A stretch of DNA of 64,000 nucleotides, taken from positions 87,225-151,224 of the forward strand of contig NZ_JAFBDH010000005.1 in NCBI RefSeq assembly GCF_016908115.1, in the 5' to 3' direction. Under the pieces are notes generated by a model that was not told the DNA's origin, made no database searches, and saw nothing but the letters and a program-made list of their open reading frames with translations. Every line of letters starts with the position of its first letter. Position 1 is the first letter of the stretch. Below are positions 17,877 to 24,614 of this stretch, piece after piece. The stretch is from Peptoniphilus gorbachii. GTDB lineage: Bacteria > Bacillota > Clostridia > Tissierellales > Peptoniphilaceae. The position numbers and the translations under genes were made by a program.

Positions 17877-18379
17877 ACAACCTCCTTAATATTTTTTATT
17901 ATAGATTTAAAATCTTCGGTTACACAAAATTGTTTTCTATTGACACTATACACATCACTTTGCCCATATCCAGGAAAAGTTCTAATAAATAATGCAATCT
18001 CATATCTTTTCTTAAAATAATTGGAATAAAAACACCATTTCTCTTTTTCATTTTTTAATGGTATATACTTATTTTTAGCAATAAGCTCAGATTTTAAATC
18101 TTTACAAAATGTTATAAAGTTCACATATTGATCTTCTTCATCAAGATCTAAAACCAAGGAACTATTAACAATTAAATCTGCTTTTAAAATGCAGGCTTCC
18201 TCAACATCTATTTTTCTCGCCTTGGGCCAAAAATCTGTAGCTGTGTATTTATTCTTCCAGAAATAAACTCCATGACCCAACCACTCATACTTACCTTTAC
18301 TACATATAAATTCACCAGATTTTAAAATACCACTACCTTTTTCTTTTGTTGTAGCATGATATACATTATATGTCTGCAT
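17873..18379 (-). CDS. ADP-ribosyltransferase-like toxin of the TAC module (CmdT-like position)
   Basis: A 168-residue protein with ART-fold signatures: YHATT near the N-terminus (His about 8, NAD-binding strand 1) and GHGVYFW at about 35-41, as in PARP/DUF3990-like transferases (H-Y type). No signal peptide, so it acts in the cytoplasm. It opens a three-gene operon with an antitoxin-like and a SecB-like gene, the same order as CmdTAC of E. coli, whose CmdT modifies mRNA to abort phage infection. The ribosome site is weak, consistent with low toxin output. The ART fold is likely; the target is unknown. Confidence 0.78.
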   Translation of the reverse strand: MQTYNVYHATTKEKGSGILKSGEFICSKGKYEWLGHGVYFWKNKYTATDFWPKARKIDVEEACILKADLIVNSSLVLDLDEEDQYVNFITFCKDLKSELIAKNKYIPLKNEKEKWCFYSNYFKKRYEIALFIRTFPGYGQSDVYSVNRKQFCVTEDFKSIIKNIKEVV

Positions 18380-18403
18380 TCAAATCACTTTAATTCATTT
18401 ATT

Positions 18404-18436
18404 TTATGCTTAAATTCAAGCATAAGTGTTATTATA
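18404..18436 (-). promoter_or_regulatory. Promoter and operator-like palindrome of the TAC operon
   Basis: A perfect inverted repeat TTATGCTT-6 nt-AAGCATAA (18404-18425) lies immediately downstream of a TATAAT -10 (18431-18436, minus strand), covering the expected transcription start and ending 25 bases before the toxin ATG. This placement suits autorepression by the antitoxin complex. No clear -35 is seen. Confidence 0.6.
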
Positions 18437-18460
18437 ATATCACAAATAATCAAAAAATAC

Positions 18461-18488
18461 TGTTGATAACTAAAAATAGTTATCAACA
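18461..18488. terminator. Perfect 12-bp inverted repeat (terminator-like)
   Basis: TGTTGATAACTA-AAAA-TAGTTATCAACA, followed on the plus strand by TTTTTAATTT. It insulates the TAC promoter from the region upstream; it could also be a second operator. Confidence 0.55.
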
Positions 18489-18553
18489 TTTTTAATTTAT
18501 TAGCTGTATAATTTATATACCCTACTTTTATTAACCTAATACATTAAAAAATC

Positions 18554-18590
18554 AGGTTGGGACTTTAGGCGGGAAAGCTACATTACATAA
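18554..18590 (+). repeat. 37-bp direct repeat, copy B (distal side of the TAC cassette)
   Basis: Begins AGGTTGGGACTTTAGGCGGG and ends AAAGCTACATTACATAA. It pairs with copy A at 17063. The two copies enclose the whole TAC operon with its promoter and terminator. Confidence 0.75.
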
Positions 18591-18727
18591 TTTTAGAGAA
18601 AAATTAAAAAGAACTTGTGTTCTTTTAGAACATTTGCTATTATTTAATTGTGGGCAGGCCTCCAATGGACTACCTACCTTTTGTAATTTATTATTATAGG
18701 GACAGTAACAACTGTCCCTATTTTTTT
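18591..18727 (+). ncRNA. Possible small RNA region ending in a terminator
   Basis: Non-coding stretch with a hairpin AAAAGAAC/GTTCTTTT near 18608, a paired GGGCAGG...CCTACC segment, and at 18697-18727 a strong terminator (TAGGGACAGT / ACTGTCCCTA, then seven T). No coding frame or clear promoter is seen; a plus-strand small RNA is possible but unproven. Confidence 0.3.
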
Positions 18728-18732
18728 GCAAT

Positions 18733-18761
18733 AAAAAAAGCCTAGGTTAGATCCCTAGGCT
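18733..18761 (-). terminator. Terminator of the phage late (lysis) operon
   Basis: AGCCTAGG / CCTAGGCT arms with a 7-nt loop; on the minus strand it is followed by seven T. It closes the long minus-strand structural and lysis transcript. Confidence 0.85.
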
Positions 18762-18876
18762 GTATATTAAAAGCGTTACAAACATTTAAAATTCTAAGTT
18801 TTATAAAAAAGTTATAATCGTACATATCAAAGCCTTAAACCCAGTCAACATCACACTTACAAGGTCAAGGTTCTAC

Positions 18877-18897
18877 AAGGCTCATATAAGCCTTTTT
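18877..18897 (+). terminator. Plus-strand terminator-like hairpin
   Basis: AAGGCT / AGCCTT stem with CATATA loop followed by TTT and an AT-rich tract. The gene it would serve on the plus strand is not evident. Confidence 0.5.
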
Positions 18898-19063
18898 ATT
18901 TTTTCTTAATACCTTTATATGCCTTATTACTTCTGTTTTCAAGATTTTTATACTCTTTTTCACTGAGTAATCTCTTTGCAGCAGTTTTAAATTCTTCACT
19001 ATAAGGCATAAGGTTTTTATCCAACAGATTTCTAAGTTTAAAGGCATCTTTTTTTCTCCGCAT
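18896..19063 (-). CDS. Possible small basic protein (55 aa)
   Basis: A short open frame rich in Lys/Arg (starts MRRKKDAFKL, ends KAYKGIKKK) with protein-like composition, better than the overlapping 68-codon frame in another register. No good ribosome site precedes the ATG, so it may not be translated. Unrecognised. Confidence 0.3.
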   Translation of the reverse strand: MRRKKDAFKLRNLLDKNLMPYSEEFKTAAKRLLSEKEYKNLENRSNKAYKGIKKK

Positions 19064-19162
19064 GTGTGCATGCTATCCGTATTTTCCGTTAACTCTTTTT
19101 ATAAGCCAAGGCCTATCATAACACCTAGGCTTATATCTTATTGAAAGTTTCATTTCATAAAA

Positions 19163-19471
19163 TCATTTAGCAATTTCCATTTTCCAACGATTTAATTCAA
19201 GAACCGAAGCTTCTATCATGTCATCAAGTTCTTTCTCACTTAATTTTATACCTTGTTCGTTTAACCTCATCAAGACATATTGTTTCTTTAATTGTCCTTG
19301 GCCTGCCTTTGTGTATATTTGCTCAGCTGCCTTTACTGCTATGTCAACTGCTTCCATTACATTAACAATTTTTTCTTTGCCGTATTTTTGTTTTAAGAGA
19401 GGCACCAAGACACCAGTGATTAGCACAGATACAATTGATAAAACTACATAAAAAATATTACTTGCATTCAT
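19163..19471 (-). CDS. Phage holin, LLH family
   Basis: A 102-residue protein with one N-terminal membrane helix (about 5-25, ending VPLLKQKYG) and a charged helical tail KAAEQIYTKAGQGQLKKQYV, the pattern of the LLH holin family. It would help form membrane lesions for lysis. It overlaps the preceding holin-like gene by 14 bp. Confidence 0.75.
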   Translation of the reverse strand: MNASNIFYVVLSIVSVLITGVLVPLLKQKYGKEKIVNVMEAVDIAVKAAEQIYTKAGQGQLKKQYVLMRLNEQGIKLSEKELDDMIEASVLELNRWKMEIAK

Positions 19472-19844
19472 TTCTATCCTCCATAGATTCTTTAAATTCC
19501 TTAATTAGGTCCTCTTTCATTTCCCAGTCTTTAAGATTTTTAAATTCAGTATGTTGCTTAAAAAACTGATGCACTCCCACAGCTGTTGCACCAAGAAAAA
19601 CTCCTTGACCAATACTCATGAGGATCCAAACAACAATTTGAATGCTATTCATGGGATCCATTCGATTGGCAAGGCTTGTCACTAAGGCAATAGGAATACC
19701 TACAATAGATAAAATTGTAGGTATTAGACTATCACTTATTCTATTGGACTTCTTTAAAGCTTTCCCTATCACAACAAGCACAGGAATCATAAAGACCAGT
19801 TCAGGACTTAAATATTCCTTTAAACTAAAGACTAAGTCTTGCAT
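19458..19844 (-). CDS. Phage holin-like membrane protein
   Basis: A 128-residue protein with three hydrophobic segments (about 15-30, 43-60 and 68-92) and a charged C-terminal tail. Size, topology and position between the amidase and the LLH holin suggest a second holin or a holin antagonist. One base separates it from the amidase stop. Confidence 0.65.
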   Translation of the reverse strand: MQDLVFSLKEYLSPELVFMIPVLVVIGKALKKSNRISDSLIPTILSIVGIPIALVTSLANRMDPMNSIQIVVWILMSIGQGVFLGATAVGVHQFFKQHTEFKNLKDWEMKEDLIKEFKESMEDRNECK

Positions 19845-19845
19845 C

Positions 19846-20595
19846 CTATCCCCTCAATTCAACAGTTTGTTTTTCTTGATTCCAACCAACTTGTAAATTT
19901 AAGGCTTCTGCAAGGTCTCTTATAGATACATAATTAGTACCTTGAATATTTTTACCTCGCAAGTTAATCTCCTTGCCGTTGTAATTTATTTTTACCTTGT
20001 CGGATTTTAATATTTGATCCATAACTTTATCAATCCTTTCCTTAAGTGCCTTTTCTTGCACAGGTACACCAACACTGGACTTTGATAAATCCAATTTTAT
20101 CTTTATAGGCTCTTGAACATCCTTTAGAAACTTTTCCCAAAGATTTTTTGTAAAAAAAGTTCCAGGACATCTTTTCCTGGAAACATCATAGTGCCTACAA
20201 ACATTTTTTATAGGAATATTAAATTTAACCCTGAGATTTTTAACTAACTCTACTAAATTTTCATAAGCCTTCTGATAATCTCCATCTGAATTTATACAAA
20301 GTTCAATCCCAATTGAAGTGCAGTTCCTAACACCATTTAAAGCCCTACCATGACCTTGATTATCTCCACAATGCCAAGAAGAAAAGCTATCTCCAATAAT
20401 TTGCACTATCTCATGGTCATCTACAAAATAATGGGCACTTGCATTCCTATTTCCACCACCAAAAAACTTAAAGTGATTAAAAGCGTTGGCTCCTCTTCCA
20501 GAATTACCAGTGTCATGGATAACTAAAAATTGGACTTTCTTGCCTTTTCTACTGGAATAGTTATATTTAATCGGCATAAATTTAAACTCTAACAT
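19846..20595 (-). CDS. Endolysin: N-acetylmuramoyl-L-alanine amidase
   Basis: A 249-residue lysin. The amidase_2 (T7-lysozyme-like) domain spans about 8-165 with zinc-ligand regions VIHDTGN, SAHYFVDD and CRHYDVSRKRCPG. The C-terminal ~60 residues (YNGKEINLRG...YVSIRDLAEALNL) resemble a copper-amine-oxidase-N-type repeat often found on clostridial wall enzymes, probably for wall binding. I start at the ATG at 20593-20595 because AGGAGGTG lies just upstream. No signal peptide, so it needs the holins for release. Confidence 0.9.
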   Translation of the reverse strand: MLEFKFMPIKYNYSSRKGKKVQFLVIHDTGNSGRGANAFNHFKFFGGGNRNASAHYFVDDHEIVQIIGDSFSSWHCGDNQGHGRALNGVRNCTSIGIELCINSDGDYQKAYENLVELVKNLRVKFNIPIKNVCRHYDVSRKRCPGTFFTKNLWEKFLKDVQEPIKIKLDLSKSSVGVPVQEKALKERIDKVMDQILKSDKVKINYNGKEINLRGKNIQGTNYVSIRDLAEALNLQVGWNQEKQTVELRG

Positions 20596-20605
20596 CTTCC
20601 ACCTC

Positions 20606-20944
20606 CTATTTAAGCATCGGGAAGAGATATACGACAAAACCGCTAACCAGAATTCCTATTACTACACCAAAAATTTGATTTCGCAGCTTTTCTGATTTCT
20701 CTATAGGTCTAACGAAGTGGTCTTCTTCCCTATTCTTTTTAATTTCTTTTATGTCACCTTTTATTTCTTTGGTGTCATTAAGAATCAAGTTCATAGTTGT
20801 TTGAATTATTTTTATATTTGTTTCTGAATCATAGAGTCTAGCTTCCACCTTATTAATTCTCTCATTGGTCTTATCTGTTTTTAAATCAACGCTGTCTACC
20901 TTTTTCTCTAGTTCAGTAAATTTATCTCTTATATCTTGATCCAT
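20606..20944 (-). CDS. Hemolysin XhlA-like coiled-coil membrane protein
   Basis: A 112-residue protein with a long charged coiled coil (about 1-85) and a single C-terminal membrane helix (VVIGILVSGFVVYLF). This is the XhlA layout; in PBSX, XhlA works with the holin and endolysin. It lies just upstream of the amidase in the lysis block. Confidence 0.75.
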   Translation of the reverse strand: MDQDIRDKFTELEKKVDSVDLKTDKTNERINKVEARLYDSETNIKIIQTTMNLILNDTKEIKGDIKEIKKNREEDHFVRPIEKSEKLRNQIFGVVIGILVSGFVVYLFPMLK

Positions 20945-20964
20945 ATGTCACCCTCTTTTTTGCA

Positions 20965-20994
20965 TTAAAAAAGAACCACTTATCCGTAGTTCTT
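20965..20994 (-). terminator. Terminator overlapping the stop of the 222-aa moron
   Basis: On the minus strand AAGAAC...GTTCTT with the stop codon in the loop, followed by TTTTTT. It ends the independent unit at 20980-21648. Confidence 0.75.
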
Positions 20995-21648
20995 CTTGTC
21001 TTCTATTATATTTCGTATAATTTTTTGTTTTATCTTTTCCATATAATACTCGTTGTCACTATAATAGGTCATCTTATTCAAGTTATAGGCATTCAATTGT
21101 TCTAATCTAAAAACTATCGTTTCTACTATACGCATAAGCTTGTAAGCCTGACCGCTTAAATCATAATATCTAGTTAAGTTTTTTTCTGATTTTAAGTTAT
21201 CAAAATCCCAAAAATCAAAAAGTGAATTGAAAAAAATATTCAATACAGTAAAATTTGAAACAAATAATTCACTCAATTTATTGATTTCCATTTCATTCAT
21301 TATGTCTACTTCGTCTTCATCAAACGAATATCCTACAATACTTCTTCCAAAATTTCTTAATTCATTGTATCTCTTAAGCCTTAAGCTTTCCTTAAAATTT
21401 TTAATACTATGTTCAGAAACTCCTTCTTTAAATACTCTACTCAATTCTTCTGTTAAATAATATAATTCGTGATTTAATAATTGGCCCTCACCAATCAAGA
21501 AGTTTATATATTTAATTTTTTCTTGTCTAAAAAACATTTCTTTTTCCAATGCTCTTTGACCTTTTATTTGCTTATAACTAACATATATTGGAATTGAAGC
21601 TGCTAACAATGCACCTATTATGCTATTCAAATCAAATGAAATATCCAA
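20980..21648 (-). CDS. Membrane-anchored hypothetical protein (candidate moron)
   Basis: A 222-residue protein with one N-terminal membrane helix (about residues 5-25) and a large charged cytoplasmic helical region. I do not recognise it. The TTG at 21646-21648 is the likely start (GAGGAG upstream). A TATAAT box and an inverted repeat lie upstream and a terminator overlaps its stop, so it is transcribed independently of the lysis genes around it. Such units often act on the host or exclude other phages, but no function can be assigned. Confidence 0.6.
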   Translation of the reverse strand: MDISFDLNSIIGALLAASIPIYVSYKQIKGQRALEKEMFFRQEKIKYINFLIGEGQLLNHELYYLTEELSRVFKEGVSEHSIKNFKESLRLKRYNELRNFGRSIVGYSFDEDEVDIMNEMEINKLSELFVSNFTVLNIFFNSLFDFWDFDNLKSEKNLTRYYDLSGQAYKLMRIVETIVFRLEQLNAYNLNKMTYYSDNEYYMEKIKQKIIRNIIEDKKNYG

Positions 21649-21651
21649 AAT

Positions 21652-21690
21652 TATCACTCTCCTCAATACTATTATATCAAGGAGAGTAAC
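21652..21690 (-). promoter_or_regulatory. Promoter and RBS-masking inverted repeat of the moron
   Basis: ACTCTCCT ... AGGAGAGT arms enclose a TATAAT box. The right arm is the ribosome site of the 222-aa gene, so a transcript starting upstream would hide it in a hairpin while one starting from the internal promoter would not. Confidence 0.5.
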
Positions 21691-21699
21691 TTATAATAA

Positions 21700-21867
21700 T
21701 TATTCTTCTTCCATTTTTACTGGCATGCCATCAGCATCAAGTCCTAAAGCCTTTAAGTCTTCTAAGACTGCATCTCTCCAAATCTTTGGCACTTGTCTTA
21801 CCTTTTTATTTTCAGGATTACAAGTCCTTCTTTGACGAGAAACTAAACCTACATAAAGATCTAACAT
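21700..21867 (-). CDS. Small phage protein, CD1375-like (second copy)
   Basis: A 55-residue protein beginning MLDLYVGLVSRQRRTC, homologous to the next gene upstream (identical pattern DLYVGLV...RTC...RDAV). AGGAGG lies before this ATG. The frame stays open upstream through a hydrophobic stretch, but the ribosome site fixes this start. Such small proteins are common near the fibre genes of clostridial phages; function unknown. Confidence 0.7.
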   Translation of the reverse strand: MLDLYVGLVSRQRRTCNPENKKVRQVPKIWRDAVLEDLKALGLDADGMPVKMEEE

Positions 21868-21937
21868 ACTTACACCTCCTTTCCTAGCAAAAAATTTGTA
21901 TAAAAAAAGACTTGCTACTGCAAATCCAATTAATACA

Positions 21938-22093
21938 CTATTTGATTTTCTTACCATTCTCATCATATCCTTGATTTTTAAGTTCTTCTATGACTGCATC
22001 CCTTAAATTTGCAGGAACTAACTTAACTTCCTTGTTCTTAACATCACAAGTTCTCTTTCCTCTAATAACTAATCCCACATATAAATCAATCAT
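21938..22093 (-). CDS. Small phage protein, CD1375-like (first copy)
   Basis: A 51-residue protein beginning MIDLYVGLVIRGKRTC, paralogous to the neighbour at 21700. It overlaps the upstream 71-aa gene by 4 bp and has an AGGAGG site. Function unknown. Confidence 0.7.
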   Translation of the reverse strand: MIDLYVGLVIRGKRTCDVKNKEVKLVPANLRDAVIEELKNQGYDENGKKIK

Positions 22094-22305
22094 GCTTGAC
22101 CTCCTAAAATAGTTTCATAAATTGTTGCTAAAACTTCATCTGTTTTCTCTGCTCTTTCCAAATTCGTTTCATAATTTGTGGCTACAGCTTCAGCCAAGGC
22201 AAGGTTCGAATCATTAATACTTTCAATCCCCTTTAAAATTTCCTTAGGCACATCTTCAGCTTCTCTCAATTCCTTTAGAGACTTCTCGTTTATAAATTCA
22301 AACAT
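22090..22305 (-). CDS. Small acidic phage protein (71 aa)
   Basis: A 71-residue acidic, helical protein (ELREAEDVPKEILKGIESIN at its start) without recognised domain. It lies between the Ig-like fibre protein and the CD1375-like pair, with GGAGG before the ATG. Confidence 0.65.
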   Translation of the reverse strand: MFEFINEKSLKELREAEDVPKEILKGIESINDSNLALAEAVATNYETNLERAEKTDEVLATIYETILGGQA

Positions 22306-22314
22306 ATTTCCCTC

Positions 22315-23718
22315 CTACATGTAGGCTCCAACGAATCCGTAAAGATAGAACTCTTCAGTTGCCTTTTCTTTATCAATCCTAATTTCAACACCAACTCCCC
22401 ACTTGGCAGCTGTCTTCGATGTATTCCTAAAATTATATTTTTGCCCATATAATTCCTCTGGAACAGTTTCCCAAGTTGGCTGAGCATCCATTACATTGGA
22501 GCATACCTTTATAGTCATCTTTGCCCCAGGTGCAAGTTCTGCTAAAGGATTTACAATTACCGCAGAAGGCTGCTCTGATAGTTCTTTTTTAAGCCTATAC
22601 CAGGCATAGGTTAAATTCTTGCTAAAGTCAGCATAGCCTACACCAACTGCATTGTAAGAATCTTTAGCTTCTACCCTTATCTTGTGTTCTCCATTAGGAA
22701 TTTTCGCAAAATCAATCTTTGGTATTGTCACACTTTGCTTGCCTTTGATTGTTCCAAGGTCCTTTATTTGCACATCGTCTATAAATAATTTTGCAGTGAT
22801 TTCATCTCCGTCAGGATCTGCTGCTTCAAAGTTTATTGTAAAAGGCTTGTTTTGTTCACCATAATGAGCATTTGTCATTGTCACCACTGGAGCAGTGTTT
22901 ATCCTCTTAAAGGTATATCTTCTAACTGCAGTGGCACCGCTAGAATCAGTAACTGTAATTTCTATTGTGTTTTGCTCATTTAAAGTTAAGGCATTGAACT
23001 TACTATCATCAATATCAATTGGGTAGTCAGATTTTCTTGTTGCATTATTTACTGATGCAATAGTAACTCCATTTAGAGTAACAGTCACATTTAATTGTTG
23101 ACCACTATCCCCATCATCAACAGAATAGTATCTCTTAAAGGCTTGCTTATAACCACCCCAGTCTTCGTCTTGTCCTGAAATAGTAGGTTCTTGATTTGCA
23201 ATACCCTCGTAAACGTACCAGTAGCTTCCACTCTTTCCGTCATTAGGATAAGCATTTCTATTAGTTGAGGTTACAGTATCAAGTCTTGAGCCTCTATTGT
23301 ATGTGATTTTATCTTTTATATAATATACGTCACCGCTTATATATTCACTGGGCCCTTTTGAACTACCACTTTTTTCAACCTGTCCATTAACTATCCTAAA
23401 ATTAGATTTATGATAATCTCCATTAAAAGTGCCAAATTCTAAAAAATCAGCCTTATATGGTAATCCGCCTCTATACTCATCACTAATAGCTAATATGCAA
23501 CCAGGTATATATTTGCTCTCAAATAATTTCTCTCTATAATCAATATCGCTGTCTCCTGCACAATAACAGAATTGTCCCTTATAATACCCAATACCTAGAA
23601 TTTTTTGCCAAGGATCACCATTTCGAATCCCCATTCTACTAAAATAGCCTAAATACTCTTCCTCATATCCTGATTTAAAGCTCTTTTTCTCAAACTTCCC
23701 CCATTTATAAGTTGTCAT
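22315..23718 (-). CDS. Tail/fibre-associated protein with Ig-like domains
   Basis: A 467-residue protein. The N-terminal ~180 residues are aromatic and Gly-rich; the middle (about 200-370) contains two Ig/cadherin-like beta domains (TVTLNGVTIASV..., FEAADPDGDEITAKLF with the Ca-binding-like DPDGD). The C-terminal ~90 residues (from YAWYRLKKEL) resemble tail-fibre caps. Likely at the virion tip, contacting the host surface. Specificity unknown. Confidence 0.65.
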   Translation of the reverse strand: MTTYKWGKFEKKSFKSGYEEEYLGYFSRMGIRNGDPWQKILGIGYYKGQFCYCAGDSDIDYREKLFESKYIPGCILAISDEYRGGLPYKADFLEFGTFNGDYHKSNFRIVNGQVEKSGSSKGPSEYISGDVYYIKDKITYNRGSRLDTVTSTNRNAYPNDGKSGSYWYVYEGIANQEPTISGQDEDWGGYKQAFKRYYSVDDGDSGQQLNVTVTLNGVTIASVNNATRKSDYPIDIDDSKFNALTLNEQNTIEITVTDSSGATAVRRYTFKRINTAPVVTMTNAHYGEQNKPFTINFEAADPDGDEITAKLFIDDVQIKDLGTIKGKQSVTIPKIDFAKIPNGEHKIRVEAKDSYNAVGVGYADFSKNLTYAWYRLKKELSEQPSAVIVNPLAELAPGAKMTIKVCSNVMDAQPTWETVPEELYGQKYNFRNTSKTAAKWGVGVEIRIDKEKATEEFYLYGFVGAYM

Positions 23719-23735
23719 CTTCTATCACTCCTTTC

Positions 23736-24410
23736 TTAAATCACAAATCTAGCCATCTTGCTATCATAGACACCCTCGAACTCTTCTTCTCCAGTTAATA
23801 ACTTAAACTGCACTTGGAACCTATTAGTATTAACACCAGTCCCAATTTGAGTACTTTGAGCAGCTAATTGTAATTTTAAATCCTGGATGAGATCCCAGTT
23901 CCCTTTGACTGTTTGGCTTGTCCTTCCTCTGCCAGCAAGGTCCCAGTACTCTTCCCAAGTAACAAAGGTCATTGACCTATCAATGTTTATAGTCACATTT
24001 TCAACATTAGAAACCACAACTATAATATCCATCATAATCTCAACCATCTCTTGGTTGTGAACAGGAATGTAGTCACTATATTGGTCATAATAAGCAACAG
24101 CATATAGAATTTCTCCCTTCCTTGGATCTTGTGCATATAGTCCTAGTTCCTTTAAAAGAAATCCTTCCTTGACCCCATCATTGGATAGGCTAACAGAAAT
24201 TGTACTTGTCCCATCACCATTAGCCTTTATTCCAGTCATTGTAGCCTCATAAAGTTCGTGCTTAAGTTCTTCCATTTTTAAAAGTTCTTCTGTACTTGTA
24301 ATTGTTCCATCACCCACAGAAACTTTTGTAAATCGCAACTCTATCCCTATTTGACAAAGTGTCAACAGGTCCCTGCCTGCTTCCGTTAAATAATAACGTC
24401 CTCTTTGCAT
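23736..24410 (-). CDS. Phage tail-collar fibre protein (DUF3751-like)
   Basis: A 224-residue protein whose first ~150 residues match the tail-fibre attachment domain (YYLTEAGRDLL, FTKVSVGDG, LLKELGLYAQDP), as in P2 gpH-type fibres. It ends with FEGVYDSKMARFVI, closely resembling the end of the neighbouring 60-aa protein. Confidence 0.78.
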   Translation of the reverse strand: MQRGRYYLTEAGRDLLTLCQIGIELRFTKVSVGDGTITSTEELLKMEELKHELYEATMTGIKANGDGTSTISVSLSNDGVKEGFLLKELGLYAQDPRKGEILYAVAYYDQYSDYIPVHNQEMVEIMMDIIVVVSNVENVTINIDRSMTFVTWEEYWDLAGRGRTSQTVKGNWDLIQDLKLQLAAQSTQIGTGVNTNRFQVQFKLLTGEEEFEGVYDSKMARFVI

Positions 24411-24423
24411 AATTCTTCCTTTC

Positions 24424-24606
24424 TCATACTCTCAATGCCTGCTTTCTCTCATCATATAGGCCCTCAAAGTCTTCATCTTCTCTTAAATTTTTTAAATTTA
24501 CAGAAAAATCACTTCTCATCCTAGACCAAATAACTTGCCCCTCATAAAAGAGCTTACTCTTTGTCTTCCCATTTATAATTACTTGTTTTTTACCTCTAAA
24601 ATCCAT
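24424..24606 (-). CDS. Small tail-region protein (60 aa)
   Basis: A 60-residue protein; the C-terminus DFEGLYDERKQALRV mirrors that of the fibre protein at 23736. Probably a small tail accessory; otherwise unrecognised. Confidence 0.6.
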   Translation of the reverse strand: MDFRGKKQVIINGKTKSKLFYEGQVIWSRMRSDFSVNLKNLREDEDFEGLYDERKQALRV

Positions 24607-24614
24607 GCAACCAC

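Noticed and set aside
18865..19071. 68-codon frame starting MHTCGEKKMP
   Set aside because: No ribosome site and composition poor; the overlapping 55-codon frame is more protein-like, and even that is weak.
21868..21966. N-terminal hydrophobic extension of the second CD1375-like protein
   Set aside because: The frame is open, but AGGAGG directly precedes the internal ATG and the paralogue starts at the same place.
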